The notes under the pieces are model-generated. The model searched no databases. It saw only the letters and a list, made by a program, of their open reading frames with translations, and was not told where the DNA came from. Positions 20,567 through 28,864 of a DNA stretch of 44,015 bases are shown piece after piece. Location: the NCBI GenBank assembly GCA_012032345.1, contig JAAUQI010000040.1, forward strand, positions 1 to 44,015. The letters run 5' to 3'. Made by a program: the position numbers and the translations under genes. Numbering within the stretch: the first letter of the stretch is position 1; the number at the start of each line of letters is the position of its first letter. The stretch comes from Leptolyngbyaceae cyanobacterium RM1_1_2. GTDB taxonomy: Bacteria; Cyanobacteriota; Cyanobacteriia; Phormidesmidales; Phormidesmidaceae.

Positions 20567-21457
20567 TCACTCAGCCCTTTGAATCCGAGCGGCCTCAACC
20601 GCTCGCGTTTCTCTAAACAGATGGCTTTCCATCTCGGCTTTGAGGGCGTGATAAGCCGGGTGCTGATCAATCGTCTCCCGATTGCGAGGCCGGGGAAAAG
20701 GGACTTCTAAGATTTCGTCTACCCTGGCTGCAGGCCCACGCGTCATCATCACAATCCGGTCAGATAGCAGCAGGGCTTCCTCAATGCTGTGGGTAATCAT
20801 GATCACAGTTTTGCGCTGCTGCTCCCAAATCCGCTCAATTTCATCCTGCAAAAATCCACGGGTGAGGGCATCTAGCGCCCCAAACGGCTCATCCATCAGC
20901 AGGATTTGCGGATTAATCGCCAGGGCACGGGCAATGCCGACCCGCTGCCGCATCCCTCCCGACAGCTCATGGGGATGCTTTTGCTCGGCCCCGGTTAACC
21001 CCACGAGCTGAATGTTCTCTTTAATCACCCGGCTCATTGCTTTGGCCGACAGCTGTGGATGCACGGTTTCGACCGCAAATCGAATGTTTTCTTCTACGGT
21101 CATCCAGGGCATCAGGGCATAGTTTTGAAATACCATGCCGCGATCGGGGCCGGGGCCGGTAATCGGCTGGGCATTGAGCACGATCTCGCCGTCAGTAATC
21201 GACATTAGTCCGGCAATCATGCCCAGCAGCGTCGATTTGCCACAGCCAGAGGGGCCAATAATGGAGACAAAAGTATTTGGCTCAATCTCTAAGCTGATGT
21301 CCTGAATGGCGGTAAAATCGGCCTTGGTTTTGCGGGTTAGCTGGTCAAACCAGCCCTTCTTGCCCGCGAACACCTTCGTCACGTTGCGGATAGATAGCTG
21401 GGCCGAGGGAGAAACCTGATTCGTCGGCATGGCACCGTTCATAGCTGCTAAGCTCAC
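20567..21457 (-). CDS. cynD: Cyanate/nitrate-type ABC transporter ATP-binding protein
   Basis: ATPase subunit of a nitrate/cyanate/taurine-type importer, 296 aa. Walker A is GPSGCGKST at 68-76, the Q-loop Gln111, the signature LSGGMRQ at 165-171 and Walker B ILLMDE at 185-190, followed by the D-loop and the switch His in MITHS. There is no fused regulatory substrate-binding domain as found in NrtC. It overlaps the permease stop by 4 bp (ATGA type), which supports translational coupling. It lies 127 bp before cynS. The order binding protein, permease, ATPase, cyanase identifies cyanate as the likely substrate, although the protein sequence alone would fit nitrate/nitrite relatives. Confidence 0.88.
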   Translation of the reverse strand: MSLAAMNGAMPTNQVSPSAQLSIRNVTKVFAGKKGWFDQLTRKTKADFTAIQDISLEIEPNTFVSIIGPSGCGKSTLLGMIAGLMSITDGEIVLNAQPITGPGPDRGMVFQNYALMPWMTVEENIRFAVETVHPQLSAKAMSRVIKENIQLVGLTGAEQKHPHELSGGMRQRVGIARALAINPQILLMDEPFGALDALTRGFLQDEIERIWEQQRKTVIMITHSIEEALLLSDRIVMMTRGPAARVDEILEVPFPRPRNRETIDQHPAYHALKAEMESHLFRETRAVEAARIQRAE

Positions 21458-22293
21458 GAGTTTCGACCAAATGCGACAAATTTTTCCAGGGCAGCAAAGA
21501 CGCTATCGAGTAGCAGTCCCACCAGACCAATAATGAAAATAGCGACCAGAATATTGGGAATGTACAAATTGTTCCACTCGTTCCAAATGAAGTAGCCCAG
21601 ACCGGTACCCAGCAGCATCTCGGCGGCTACAATTACCAGCCAGGAAATGCCCATGCTGATACGCAGTCCCGAGACAATATTAGGCAGCGCCGCCGGAATA
21701 ATGACCTTAAAAATAGTGCGCCAGCGAGAGGCTCCCAGAACGTTGGCAACATCCAGGTAGTCTTTATCAACGTTGGCAACCCCAAAGGCGGTATTGATCA
21801 GGGTCGGCCAAATGCTGGAGATCAAAATGATAAAGATGCCTGTCTGCTCCGAATCCCGCAGAACGTATAGGCCCAGCGGCAACCAGGCCAGGGGAGAAAC
21901 GGGCTTGAGCAACTGTACATAAGGGTTAAAGGCTTTGTAGGCGACGGGCGAAATACCCATCAAAACGCCCAGAGGCACCGCAATCAGGGAGGCTAAAATG
22001 TAGCCGATGGCAACCCGGCGCAGGCTAATCAGCAGATTCCAGCCGATGCCGAGATCGTTGGGGCCATTATTAAAAAAGGGATGGGTCGTCCACCAGCAAA
22101 ACTCTTGCAGCGTTTTGCTGGCAGTCGGCATGCCTTGGGAAAATAGACCAAAGCGGGCACCAATCTCCCAAAACAGCAGAAAAACAATCAGAGAAATTAA
22201 AAACAGCCCCACTGCCTGGACATTTTCGTTGATTAGGGGAGCGTTGCGTTTGCTTTTTGCGATCGCTCCGGTAGCTGTGTTACTCAGCGTCAT
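21454..22293 (-). CDS. cynB: Cyanate/nitrate-type ABC transporter permease
   Basis: A 279-aa inner-membrane permease with about six transmembrane segments, of the NrtB/SsuC/TauC type. The EAA-like cytoplasmic loop that docks the ATPase is visible as DVANVLGASRWRTIFKVIIPAALP. An N-terminal basic stretch (KSKRNAPLINENV) precedes the first helix at about residues 28-48. It is 23 bp downstream of the binding-protein gene and overlaps the ATPase gene by 4 bp, so the three are one transcription unit. Confidence 0.88.
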   Translation of the reverse strand: MTLSNTATGAIAKSKRNAPLINENVQAVGLFLISLIVFLLFWEIGARFGLFSQGMPTASKTLQEFCWWTTHPFFNNGPNDLGIGWNLLISLRRVAIGYILASLIAVPLGVLMGISPVAYKAFNPYVQLLKPVSPLAWLPLGLYVLRDSEQTGIFIILISSIWPTLINTAFGVANVDKDYLDVANVLGASRWRTIFKVIIPAALPNIVSGLRISMGISWLVIVAAEMLLGTGLGYFIWNEWNNLYIPNILVAIFIIGLVGLLLDSVFAALEKFVAFGRNS

Positions 22294-22316
22294 GGCGATA
22301 CCTCCATTGGCCTGTA

Positions 22317-23960
22317 CTAAACGCCATATTCTTCAATTTGTTTTTCGATATATTCGTTGGGTGCTTCAGGGTCAAAAGCGTCAAACTTGAGCGTTTCATC
22401 GCGGTAGCTCTCAGAAGGTGGGGTTTGTCCCAGTTCTGTCGCCAGCTCTCGCGCCAGATCGGTGAGAAAGATGTCTTTACCGATCTCGTCGTAACCTTTG
22501 TCTGAGGCCACCTGTGCTGCTTTGCCGTCGCCCTGTAAATCCCAGCGCACTAGCTGAGACGAGATCCAGTTGGCAAAGCTCTGCCAGGGATAGGGGTCAA
22601 AGTCAATCCGGTCAGGAATGCTGAGGGTGTTGCCGTTGCCGTCTTCAAAATTGCCTGTTAGCACGGCTTCGACGACTTCTACAGGCTGATTGAGAAAAGC
22701 TCGATCGGCGATCGCTTTGGCAATTTCAGAGCGATTTTTGGCATCGTGGGCATAGCCAGCCGCCTCAATGATGGACTTATTCAAAGCTCGGAAAGTATTG
22801 GGATTTTCGCTAATCCACTGGTCGCTAGCCGCAAAAGCGCAGCAGGGATGTCCGGGCCATAGCTCTTTGGTGAGCAGGTGAATAAATCCGGCCCCTTCAA
22901 AGACTGCCCGCTGGTTAAACGGATCGGGCATCAGGTAGGCGTCAATATCGCCAGCGATGAGCTGAGCAATGCTATCTGGCGGCGGTACCGGGCGAATTTT
23001 GACGTCTACGTCGGGGTCTAGTCCGCCCGTTGCCAGGTAGTAGCGCAGCAGCAGGTTGTGCATGGAGTAGGGAAAAGGCACCCCAATGGTAAAGCCTTTG
23101 AAGTCGGCGGGGCCGTTGACTGCGCCCTTGTGCCGCTCGGCCACGGTAATCGCCTGACCGTTGATGTTCTGAACGCTAGCTAGCTTGACGCCAAAGGCAG
23201 CAGACCCCAAACCCAGCGTCATGGCAATCGGCATCGGGGCCAGCATGTGATAGGCATCCAGCTCACCCGCGATCGCTGAATCTCTCACCGCCCCCCAGCT
23301 TGGCATCTTTACCACTTTGGCGTTGAAGCCATATTTTTTGTAAAAGCCCAGCGGTTCCGACATGATGATCGGCGTGGCGCAGGTAATCGGGATAAAGCCA
23401 ATTTGCAGGTCGGTTTTTTCTAGGTTGTCGGTAGACACTGGCTCATCCGGTACGTCTTCGGTGACAGGCTCTCCACTGCCGCCGCTACAGCTCGCCAGTG
23501 AAACCAGGGCAGCGCCTACCGCCATATTGCGCAAAAATTCTCGCCGGGTGACCCCGCTACTGCGGATAGAATCGGCAAAAAATAGACCCGCCTGGGGGCC
23601 AAAGGCCGCTGCGAAAGCATTCTCCAATCCTCCGGCCTGCTGACACAAAGCCAGGATTAGCTTCTCTCGACTGGCTTCGCCGCGCCCGACAGTTTTCAAA
23701 AACAGCGTCTTGCGCAGTTCGTAAGCATTAACGGTGTCGGCTGCTCGGAGCTGATTGGTTTTGTAGATGCCCATTTTTACCAGGTCATCTACCATATCGA
23801 CCGGGTCTTCGGGCATCGTCTGCATGAATTCCCAATGATCATGGCTAAGGTGCTGACCGTCACAGAATTCACAGGCTGATTGCAAATTAGAGAGTTTCCT
23901 GCGATCGCCGTTTAGATTTTCCCACAGTTGACGGGTTGAAGTTGTTGATACAAAAACCAT
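22317..23960 (-). CDS. cynA: Cyanate/nitrate-type ABC substrate-binding lipoprotein with N-terminal extension
   Basis: A 547-aa protein. From about residue 175 it is a CmpA/NrtA-family binding protein (IGFIPITCATPIIMSEPLGF, IAGDIDAYLMPDPFNQRAVF). Its export signal is internal: twin-arginine TRREFLRN (Arg139-Arg140), a hydrophobic stretch, and a lipobox LASC with Cys158. About 138 residues come first, including a Cys/His cluster, C30-x2-C33-x4-H38-x-H40-x-H42, then helical sequence. No ATG, GTG or TTG just before the RR motif offers an alternative start, and the frame is clean from ATG 23960. Normal relatives start about 5-10 residues before the RR motif. So either the protein has a long cytoplasmic n-region domain, or two genes have fused. 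It heads the cyanate operon, and cyanate is inferred from cynS. Confidence 0.82.
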   Translation of the reverse strand: MVFVSTTSTRQLWENLNGDRRKLSNLQSACEFCDGQHLSHDHWEFMQTMPEDPVDMVDDLVKMGIYKTNQLRAADTVNAYELRKTLFLKTVGRGEASREKLILALCQQAGGLENAFAAAFGPQAGLFFADSIRSSGVTRREFLRNMAVGAALVSLASCSGGSGEPVTEDVPDEPVSTDNLEKTDLQIGFIPITCATPIIMSEPLGFYKKYGFNAKVVKMPSWGAVRDSAIAGELDAYHMLAPMPIAMTLGLGSAAFGVKLASVQNINGQAITVAERHKGAVNGPADFKGFTIGVPFPYSMHNLLLRYYLATGGLDPDVDVKIRPVPPPDSIAQLIAGDIDAYLMPDPFNQRAVFEGAGFIHLLTKELWPGHPCCAFAASDQWISENPNTFRALNKSIIEAAGYAHDAKNRSEIAKAIADRAFLNQPVEVVEAVLTGNFEDGNGNTLSIPDRIDFDPYPWQSFANWISSQLVRWDLQGDGKAAQVASDKGYDEIGKDIFLTDLARELATELGQTPPSESYRDETLKFDAFDPEAPNEYIEKQIEEYGV

Positions 23961-24035
23961 AGATTTAGTCCAGCTAAAGGCGACTGCAAGTGTCTCTTTC
24001 TGCTCTGATTTTGAGCGGACTGGGCACCGACAGAT

Positions 24036-24049
24036 ATATTTTTTTGTAC
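24036..24049 (-). promoter_or_regulatory. Possible NtcA-like site upstream of the cyanate operon
   Basis: On the minus strand, 76-89 bases before the binding-protein ATG, there is GTA-N8-TAT. The NtcA consensus is GTA-N8-TAC, so one base is off. No convincing TAN3T -10 box was found 22 nt downstream. It is listed because cyn operons are known NtcA targets; the match is weak. Confidence 0.25.
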
Positions 24050-24141
24050 CTTATCAAGCCTGAATCAAAAGCACATTGGATCATCTTTTGAACCTGATGG
24101 GATTTTCTTTAGGACTTAGCTATGTTGCCTAAAGCAACCCT

Positions 24142-24945
24142 TTATTTTGTTGACTTTGTTACAGATTTTTGCCGCCAAATCTGTGGTGAAGCCCCATGAA
24201 ACTGTCGAAACTGCCGGATAAAATATCCGGCATCTTGATAGCCAGCGGACTCAGCAATCTGCTGCACTGACTGAGTGGTATTTGTTAGCAAATCTCTGGC
24301 CTGAGCCATGCGGCGCTGAATAATCCAGCGCTTTACCGTGCGGCCTGTTTGCGTCTGTACCAGGTTAGTTAGATAGGCCGGAGAGTAGCCAACCGCTTGG
24401 GCTACGTCGCTGAGGTTAACAGGTTGGGCAAAGTGAGCTTCGATGAACTGAAAGACGGCAGCTAGCTTGGGGCAGTCAGGAAAAAATTGGGGACTGTCTG
24501 CTTCTGAAAGCTTCCCTATTGTTGTTTCTAGGGGTATGGCTGAGGCGCTCTGCCCGTATAGCAAAGAGAGTTCTTCGTGGCGCTTGAGACGCGAGCCAAT
24601 CGCGGCTAGAAACTGCTCCACCGTACAGGGCTTAGTCAGGTAGTCGTCAGCGCCCATCTCCATGCCTCGGCGCAGATCAGACAGGGTGACTTTGGCCGTT
24701 AGAAATATCAGCGGGATAGAAGCAGTGTCCTGAGACTTTCGCAGGGCTGACAAGACTGAATAACCGTCCATATCCGGCATGATGATATCGCACACAACTA
24801 GATCAGGCCGATGGTTTTTAGCCAACGCCACCCCTGCCATGCCGCTCGCTGCACCAAATGCTCCAAAACCTTCAAACTCTAAACATTTCAGAAAAATATT
24901 ACGGGTCTGAGTCTCATCTTCAATCACTAATACTGTTTTCATCAC
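24142..24945 (-). CDS. Response regulator with AraC-type DNA-binding domain
   Basis: A 267-aa two-component output protein. The receiver domain (1-120) has the acidic pocket (IEDE at 8-11), the phospho-acceptor Asp53 in VVCDIIMPDMDG and Lys105 in YLTKPC. A linker leads to a C-terminal AraC-type double helix-turn-helix (about 165-260: VNLSDVAQAVGYSPAYLTNL and QQIAESAGYQDAGYFIRQF). It should activate or repress transcription when phosphorylated. The start could be either of two adjacent Met codons (24945 or 24942). It is divergent from a histidine kinase gene 270 bp away, its likely partner. It lies 181 bp upstream of the cyanate operon on the same strand, so that operon is a candidate target; this is inference only. 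Confidence 0.9.
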   Translation of the reverse strand: MMKTVLVIEDETQTRNIFLKCLEFEGFGAFGAASGMAGVALAKNHRPDLVVCDIIMPDMDGYSVLSALRKSQDTASIPLIFLTAKVTLSDLRRGMEMGADDYLTKPCTVEQFLAAIGSRLKRHEELSLLYGQSASAIPLETTIGKLSEADSPQFFPDCPKLAAVFQFIEAHFAQPVNLSDVAQAVGYSPAYLTNLVQTQTGRTVKRWIIQRRMAQARDLLTNTTQSVQQIAESAGYQDAGYFIRQFRQFHGASPQIWRQKSVTKSTK

Positions 24946-25160
24946 GGCTCTAGAAAAATTTATTTCAGGCAGGTTTTTGAGTGAGCAAACTTAAAAACAA
25001 AAGCGTCTTCATCAGGTTTCTGCTAGATTAAAGAGCGCTTAGTAAAGCGTTTTCTTACCTGAATCTCCTTTACTCTAAGTAATCTTTGAAGTGCAGCTTT
25101 GCGGTGTAATGCAATACAATTTTCAGGGCGATCGCCTCTAGATAAATCTGCTAAACCTTT

Positions 25161-25193
25161 GCTCTCAAACGGCTTTAGGCTCTCAAACGGCTT
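25161..25193 (+). repeat. Tandem 15-base direct repeat upstream of the histidine kinase
   Basis: GCTCTCAAACGGCTT occurs at 25161-25175 and again at 25179-25193, an 18-base period. The second copy ends 22 bases before the kinase ATG. Two in-phase copies of an imperfect operator are what an AraC-type dimer site looks like, so autoregulation by the neighbouring response regulator is possible. Confidence 0.45.
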
Positions 25194-25215
25194 AAACGCG
25201 ACCTAAAAATTGCTT

Positions 25216-26457
25216 ATGGCGCGAAATCACGAATTACCGATTCTTCACTCAGCCGCTTCAGCGCATTCGTCAGCCGACAGCACCCCCCTGAAACAAACTC
25301 TAGAACAGCTCCGCCATCAGCATCAGCTAATTTTGAACGCGGTAGGCGAAGGCGTCTATGGCTTAGACCTCAATGGTCACGTTACCTTTGTCAATCCGGC
25401 TGCCGCCGCCATGATTGACTGGCCCATTGCAGAGCTGATCGGCAAATCTATGCATGTCGTGCTGCACCATTCCCACGCTGACGGCAGCGCCTACCGCCGC
25501 GAAGACTGTCCCATTTACGCAGCTTTTCAGGACGGCAGCGTTCGCCGGGTGACAGACGAAGTCTTCTGGCGCAAAGACGGCACCGCCTTCCCGGTGGAAT
25601 ATATCAGCACCCCGATGCACAATGAGGCGGGGCAGATAATCGGGGCGGTAGTGACCTTTCGAGATATTACCCAGCGGCGCTGGGCTGAAGAGGTGCTACA
25701 GCGCGCCAATGAAGAGCTAGAGCTGAAAGTGCAGGAGCGCACGGCTAAGCTGCAACAGGCAAATCATCAGCTACGGGAACTCAGCGAAATGCGATCGCGC
25801 TTTGTCTCAATGCTCTGCCATGAGTTTTGCAATCCGCTCAATAATATTGCGCTGTCGGTATCGTCGCTCAACCGCTATGACCAGCAGCTCAGGCCAGCGG
25901 AAAAGACCGACTATTTGCTTGGTATCGAAGCCAATGTCGAACGCATGACCCAGATGATTGACGACATTTTGGTGATTGGTAAAATTGAGGCCAAGGTGCT
26001 GGCCGTCACGCCTCAATCTCTAGACCTGGTTGCTTTTTGCCAGTCGCTGCTGGCTGAGCAAGAATATCTCAGACCGCAGCCGATTCAGTTTGTTTGCCGC
26101 AGTCGGCAGCTCATAGCCAGTTTAGATCAGCAACTGCTGCGGTCAATTTTGAGTAATCTGCTGTCGAACGCTAAGCGCTATACCCCAGAGGATAAGGCCA
26201 TCTGGCTGAAGCTAGCTAGGCGGAAGGGGCAGATAATTTTGCAGGTGCAGGATCAAGGCATGGGTATTCTTGCGCAGGACAAACGCCACCTGTTTGAGCC
26301 TTTTCATCGCGGTCGTAACGTCAGCAATATTCCGGGGACAGGGCTGGGGCTGAGCATTGTTAAGCAGTTTGTGGAGCTACAGCGGGGCACGGTTGAGGTA
26401 GTGAGTCGAGTTGGCAGAGGCACAACGTTTACAGTGCGATTGCCTACAGATTTTTAA
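25216..26457 (+). CDS. PAS-domain sensor histidine kinase
   Basis: A 413-aa kinase without an obvious transmembrane segment, so probably cytoplasmic. A PAS/PAC sensor is at about residues 35-155 (LNAVGEGVYGLDLNGHVTFVNPA; VTFRDITQRRWAEE), then a short coiled coil, the HisKA H-box SMLCHEFCNPLNN with the phospho-accepting His, and the HATPase domain with N-box SNLLSNAKRYTPEDK, G1 DQGMGI and G2 GTGLGLSIVKQF. I chose ATG 25216 over the TTG at 25210. The Cys residues flanking the H-box (LCHEFCN) are unusual. It is divergent from the AraC-type response regulator, its likely cognate partner. The PAS ligand is unknown. Confidence 0.9.
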   Translation: MARNHELPILHSAASAHSSADSTPLKQTLEQLRHQHQLILNAVGEGVYGLDLNGHVTFVNPAAAAMIDWPIAELIGKSMHVVLHHSHADGSAYRREDCPIYAAFQDGSVRRVTDEVFWRKDGTAFPVEYISTPMHNEAGQIIGAVVTFRDITQRRWAEEVLQRANEELELKVQERTAKLQQANHQLRELSEMRSRFVSMLCHEFCNPLNNIALSVSSLNRYDQQLRPAEKTDYLLGIEANVERMTQMIDDILVIGKIEAKVLAVTPQSLDLVAFCQSLLAEQEYLRPQPIQFVCRSRQLIASLDQQLLRSILSNLLSNAKRYTPEDKAIWLKLARRKGQIILQVQDQGMGILAQDKRHLFEPFHRGRNVSNIPGTGLGLSIVKQFVELQRGTVEVVSRVGRGTTFTVRLPTDF

Positions 26458-26951
26458 TGTTTTATCCGGTCAAGCTAGATCTGCAATACTAAGATGAAGC
26501 TGAAGGGCTAGCTCTTTCTCAAGCTGAGGCCATCGCAGGATGAAGCTAATAGTGCAGCAGCCCAGGCTATGCTGGCGCTCATAGGAACTGAATTGATTGT
26601 CTTGCAGAAGGCTACCGCTGCGATCGCCTCAAAATTGAAGAAGCCATTCGCTGTGAACTTTCGTCTGCTGCATGACGGAAGCGATCGCCAATCGGACTAA
26701 GATATGACAGCTTCTAAATACCTTGACTACAGTGGCGATCGCCTTGCACCTGGTTCAGCTCCGCTCAACCCTCAAACACTAGATTCACGGGGTTGAGCAA
26801 AGTCGAAACCCAAACCCATGCATAACTTAGTTGAGCCTACCTACTGACCAAATAACTCTCCATACCCAATAACAGATCCTCGAAGTACCTGTTTTTCCGT
26901 ATGGAGAGGCTCTGAAATAAAACTTTTAGATCAAGCTGAAGCGTTTATCTG
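26458..26951. other. Gene-poor stretch with a hairpin
   Basis: Nearly 500 bases with only short broken frames and several HIP1 cores. A 9-bp inverted repeat, GCTCAACCC (26763-26771) with GGGTTGAGC (26790-26798), could end transcription from either side. Short peptides can be read (for example around 26600-26690), but none matches a family I recognise; it may be decayed coding sequence at the edge of an accessory island. Confidence 0.4.
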
Positions 26952-27757
26952 CTACAGTTTACAAGTCTCGATGCGAGAGAACCCAAACCCACCACCCACC
27001 CCACAACAAACCCAACCACCCAACCCAATGCAAACCAAAGGCAAGTGTGCTATGGGAGCGGATGTACTAAAAATGGCGTCTTTGTAACTTATATACTGAG
27101 CTGATTTTCTCCAGCCATTGCGATCGCTCATTTTTTCATAAGCCTGCTTTGCAGACTGGTAGTCCTCACCAAAATCTAGCTTACCACCCACATCCAGCCA
27201 GATTTGCTTTTGCACGCTAAAGCCAAATTTGCCACCGCTAAATTTCACCCACAGTTGATCAATCAGCAGCAGATCCCCGCAGGGAAAGTTGCGAATTTCC
27301 TCTAGTTCTAGATAGCCTCGTCTCTCAGCTTCCTGACCCACCGCTTGCGGTTTGACTGCGTAGACAACCAGGCGCAAAACCACCGAGCGTCTTCCCAGCT
27401 AATGTTTTGGTTCACCAGAGCGTCAAGGTGGTCAGGTTCTGGGAGGTAAGGTTTGGCCCAAGAAGGAAATGCCTTGCTATTCTGATCTGCCATAAACAGC
27501 GCATATTCGCCCCAGGTAATGAAGTCTGAGATGGCCGTGGTTTCACTCAGGGGTGTCAAATTTTGAAACCGCTGCTCCATAGATTCTTCTAAATCTTCTT
27601 CGTCTGGTTCACTAGGTTCTTTAGCCTCTGAGAGCTGAATAGACTCGCTTTGCGTCGCTGCTCTCAGAGCTAGAGCATTTTTTTGCACTGCAGTGACTTT
27701 AAGCCTGCACCGTAGTTTCCCACCCCAACTAGCAGAGCTACCTTCTTTGCCATTCAT
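26952..27757 (-). pseudogene. FGE-like/GUN4-domain protein, frameshifted; partner of EACC1
   Basis: Two overlapping frames make one gene. The 5' part (27757 to stop 27308) is a variable acidic region followed by a stretch like formylglycine-generating/sulfatase-modifying enzymes (ITWGEYALFMAD .. ISWEDARWFCAWLS). The 3' part (open across about 27383-26952) is the GUN4 core: GYLELEEIRNFPCGDLLLID, QLWVKFSGGKFGFSVQKQIW, then a Trp/Gly-rich tail ending SRIETCKL. Adding one A to the AAA read at 27353-27351 gives a 268-aa protein running ..AWLSTQSKPQAVGQEAERRGYL. GUN4 domains bind porphyrins in chlorophyll synthesis, but cyanobacteria also have many stand-alone GUN4 proteins attached to conflict-type modules. 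Starting 9 bp after the EACC1 gene, this one looks like such an effector. The short FGE part could also mean an internal deletion. Confidence 0.72.
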
Positions 27758-27766
27758 CTCATGCCG

Positions 27767-28150
27767 TTACTGATCTAGTTCTCTAGCTGCTGCCACTAAC
27801 TTATCCAGTGTGGCATCTAGGTCATCCAGGCGCACGTTTTTGGCTGAGATGGTTTTGTCACCCGATGCAACTACAAATTCGATGGGCTTACCCGGTAATC
27901 GCTCCTGCACTGCCTGAGCCAGCTTGTGAATATTCTCAACTGTCACCTCAGCCGTCAAGATACCCCAGAGCCAGTCAGCCCCCACACCATCTTCTGGCAC
28001 ATTGGGGTCAGCTAGGCGTTCTACCCGCTCGACTTCATCAAAGCTGTTTAGCTCTCGAAACAGGATTTCGGTATAGGCTTCCTGCTGAGCTGCGGGGATG
28101 TCTTCGTTAGGATCGCGCCAGTCAATCGTGAGCCAGACAGTTTTGGGCAT
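27767..28150 (-). CDS. Effector-associated constant component EACC1-like protein
   Basis: A 127-aa alpha/beta protein. The pattern of a hydrophobic first strand (VWLTIDW), an ILFRELNSFDEVERVERLA helix, the GADWLWGILTAEVTVENI core and a final LDDLDATLDKLVAAARELD helix fits the EACC1 family described from comparative genomics of bacterial conflict systems. There it is the invariant small gene placed beside varied effectors. It has no catalytic motif and no signal peptide, so it is likely cytoplasmic and structural or regulatory. It is the first gene of a two-gene unit with the GUN4-domain protein 9 bp downstream. The family call rests on recognising the pattern, not on a search. Confidence 0.7.
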   Translation of the reverse strand: MPKTVWLTIDWRDPNEDIPAAQQEAYTEILFRELNSFDEVERVERLADPNVPEDGVGADWLWGILTAEVTVENIHKLAQAVQERLPGKPIEFVVASGDKTISAKNVRLDDLDATLDKLVAAARELDQ

Positions 28151-28285
28151 AGCCGTAATTTTAATGACTTATCCCCATTTTGCAGGTAAATCTTGTCACT
28201 CGCCCAGCTATTTAACGCACTGCAAAATTTTTCCCATAGTCTAGGTTCTGCTTAGGCCAGATAGCTTCAGGTTGGTGATAAGCAC

Positions 28286-28323
28286 TGTCAGCGATAAAGT
28301 GGTCATAACTGTAAGCGCTGACA
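28286..28323 (+). promoter_or_regulatory. Inverted repeat abutting a start codon
   Basis: TGTCAGCG (28286-28293) and CGCTGACA (28316-28323) form a perfect 8-bp inverted repeat with a 22-nt spacer. The right arm ends 4 bases before the ATG at 28328, so a hairpin would cover the ribosome-binding region, or a dimeric repressor could sit there. Confidence 0.35.
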
Positions 28324-28327
28324 CGGC

Positions 28328-28657
28328 ATGAGAGATTACCCAGTTACTCCCGATGGCCGATATTTTGTCGTCAAGGGTCAGCTCTGGCGCTGTACAAATC
28401 CTCACCTAGACGAAGACGAGCGTAAGCACTGGGTGCAGCAGCTGATGGCGGCACGGCGCTCTGTGAAAACAGCTAAGCAGGCTGGCGATAATGAGGCACT
28501 ACAGCAGGCGCGATCGCAGGTACAAGCGGCTAAAGTGGCGTTAGGAGAGCGCGGTCCGGTTTGGTGGCAAGACGGTGCCCCCGATCAAAACCAAAAGCAG
28601 GTCAAAAACACGCCCTACGCCGACTGGTACGCTTCTCTGCCGCCTAATACCAATTAA
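28328..28657 (+). CDS. Conserved hypothetical protein
   Basis: A 109-aa soluble protein. The N-terminus MRDYPVTPDGRYFVVKGQLW followed by RCTNPHLDEDERK is a pattern I recall from small uncharacterised proteins in many bacteria, followed by a basic helix (QQLMAARRSVKTAKQ) and a Trp/Asp-containing C-terminus. No catalytic motif or domain of known function is visible. The frame is intact from ATG 28328, with an inverted repeat immediately upstream. It sits in the accessory island between EACC1 and gene remnants, in the opposite direction from EACC1. Confidence 0.65.
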   Translation: MRDYPVTPDGRYFVVKGQLWRCTNPHLDEDERKHWVQQLMAARRSVKTAKQAGDNEALQQARSQVQAAKVALGERGPVWWQDGAPDQNQKQVKNTPYADWYASLPPNTN

Positions 28658-28676
28658 AAATCTCAGCTCACCTGTT

Positions 28677-28853
28677 CAGTCAAAAGCTGTGTATAGCCTT
28701 TTAGTAAATGGCCGAGAATTTGTATTTGTCAAGCTCATTCATCGGCTGAAAATCTATGCCCGTTCTTATGCTTTATCAGTTGAGCGATCGCTAGAATTAG
28801 AGCAAACTCTCGGCGCCCTCAAACGAATTAAAGCAGTCTTTTCAGAATCCTAA
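28677..28853 (+). pseudogene. Fragment of a type I restriction HsdR-like small protein
   Basis: An open stretch of about 58 codons without its own start reads SKAVYSLLVNGREFVFVKLI, then ARSYALSVERSLELEQTLG and LKRIKAVFSES before the stop. This resembles the C-terminal end of the cyanobacterial family of roughly 200-aa proteins annotated as type I restriction endonuclease subunit R-like (a PD-(D/E)XK-fold end with TNGxxFxFLKL and a final LKRL helix). The catalytic half is missing. It begins about 20 bases after the preceding gene's stop, so this is a relic. Confidence 0.4.
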
Positions 28854-28864
28854 TTTTCTCTGCA

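Noticed and set aside
26952-27383. Stand-alone novel gene for the GUN4 C-terminal half
   Set aside because: It has no start of its own in a sensible place, begins mid-domain, and continues the overlapping frame upstream after one base.
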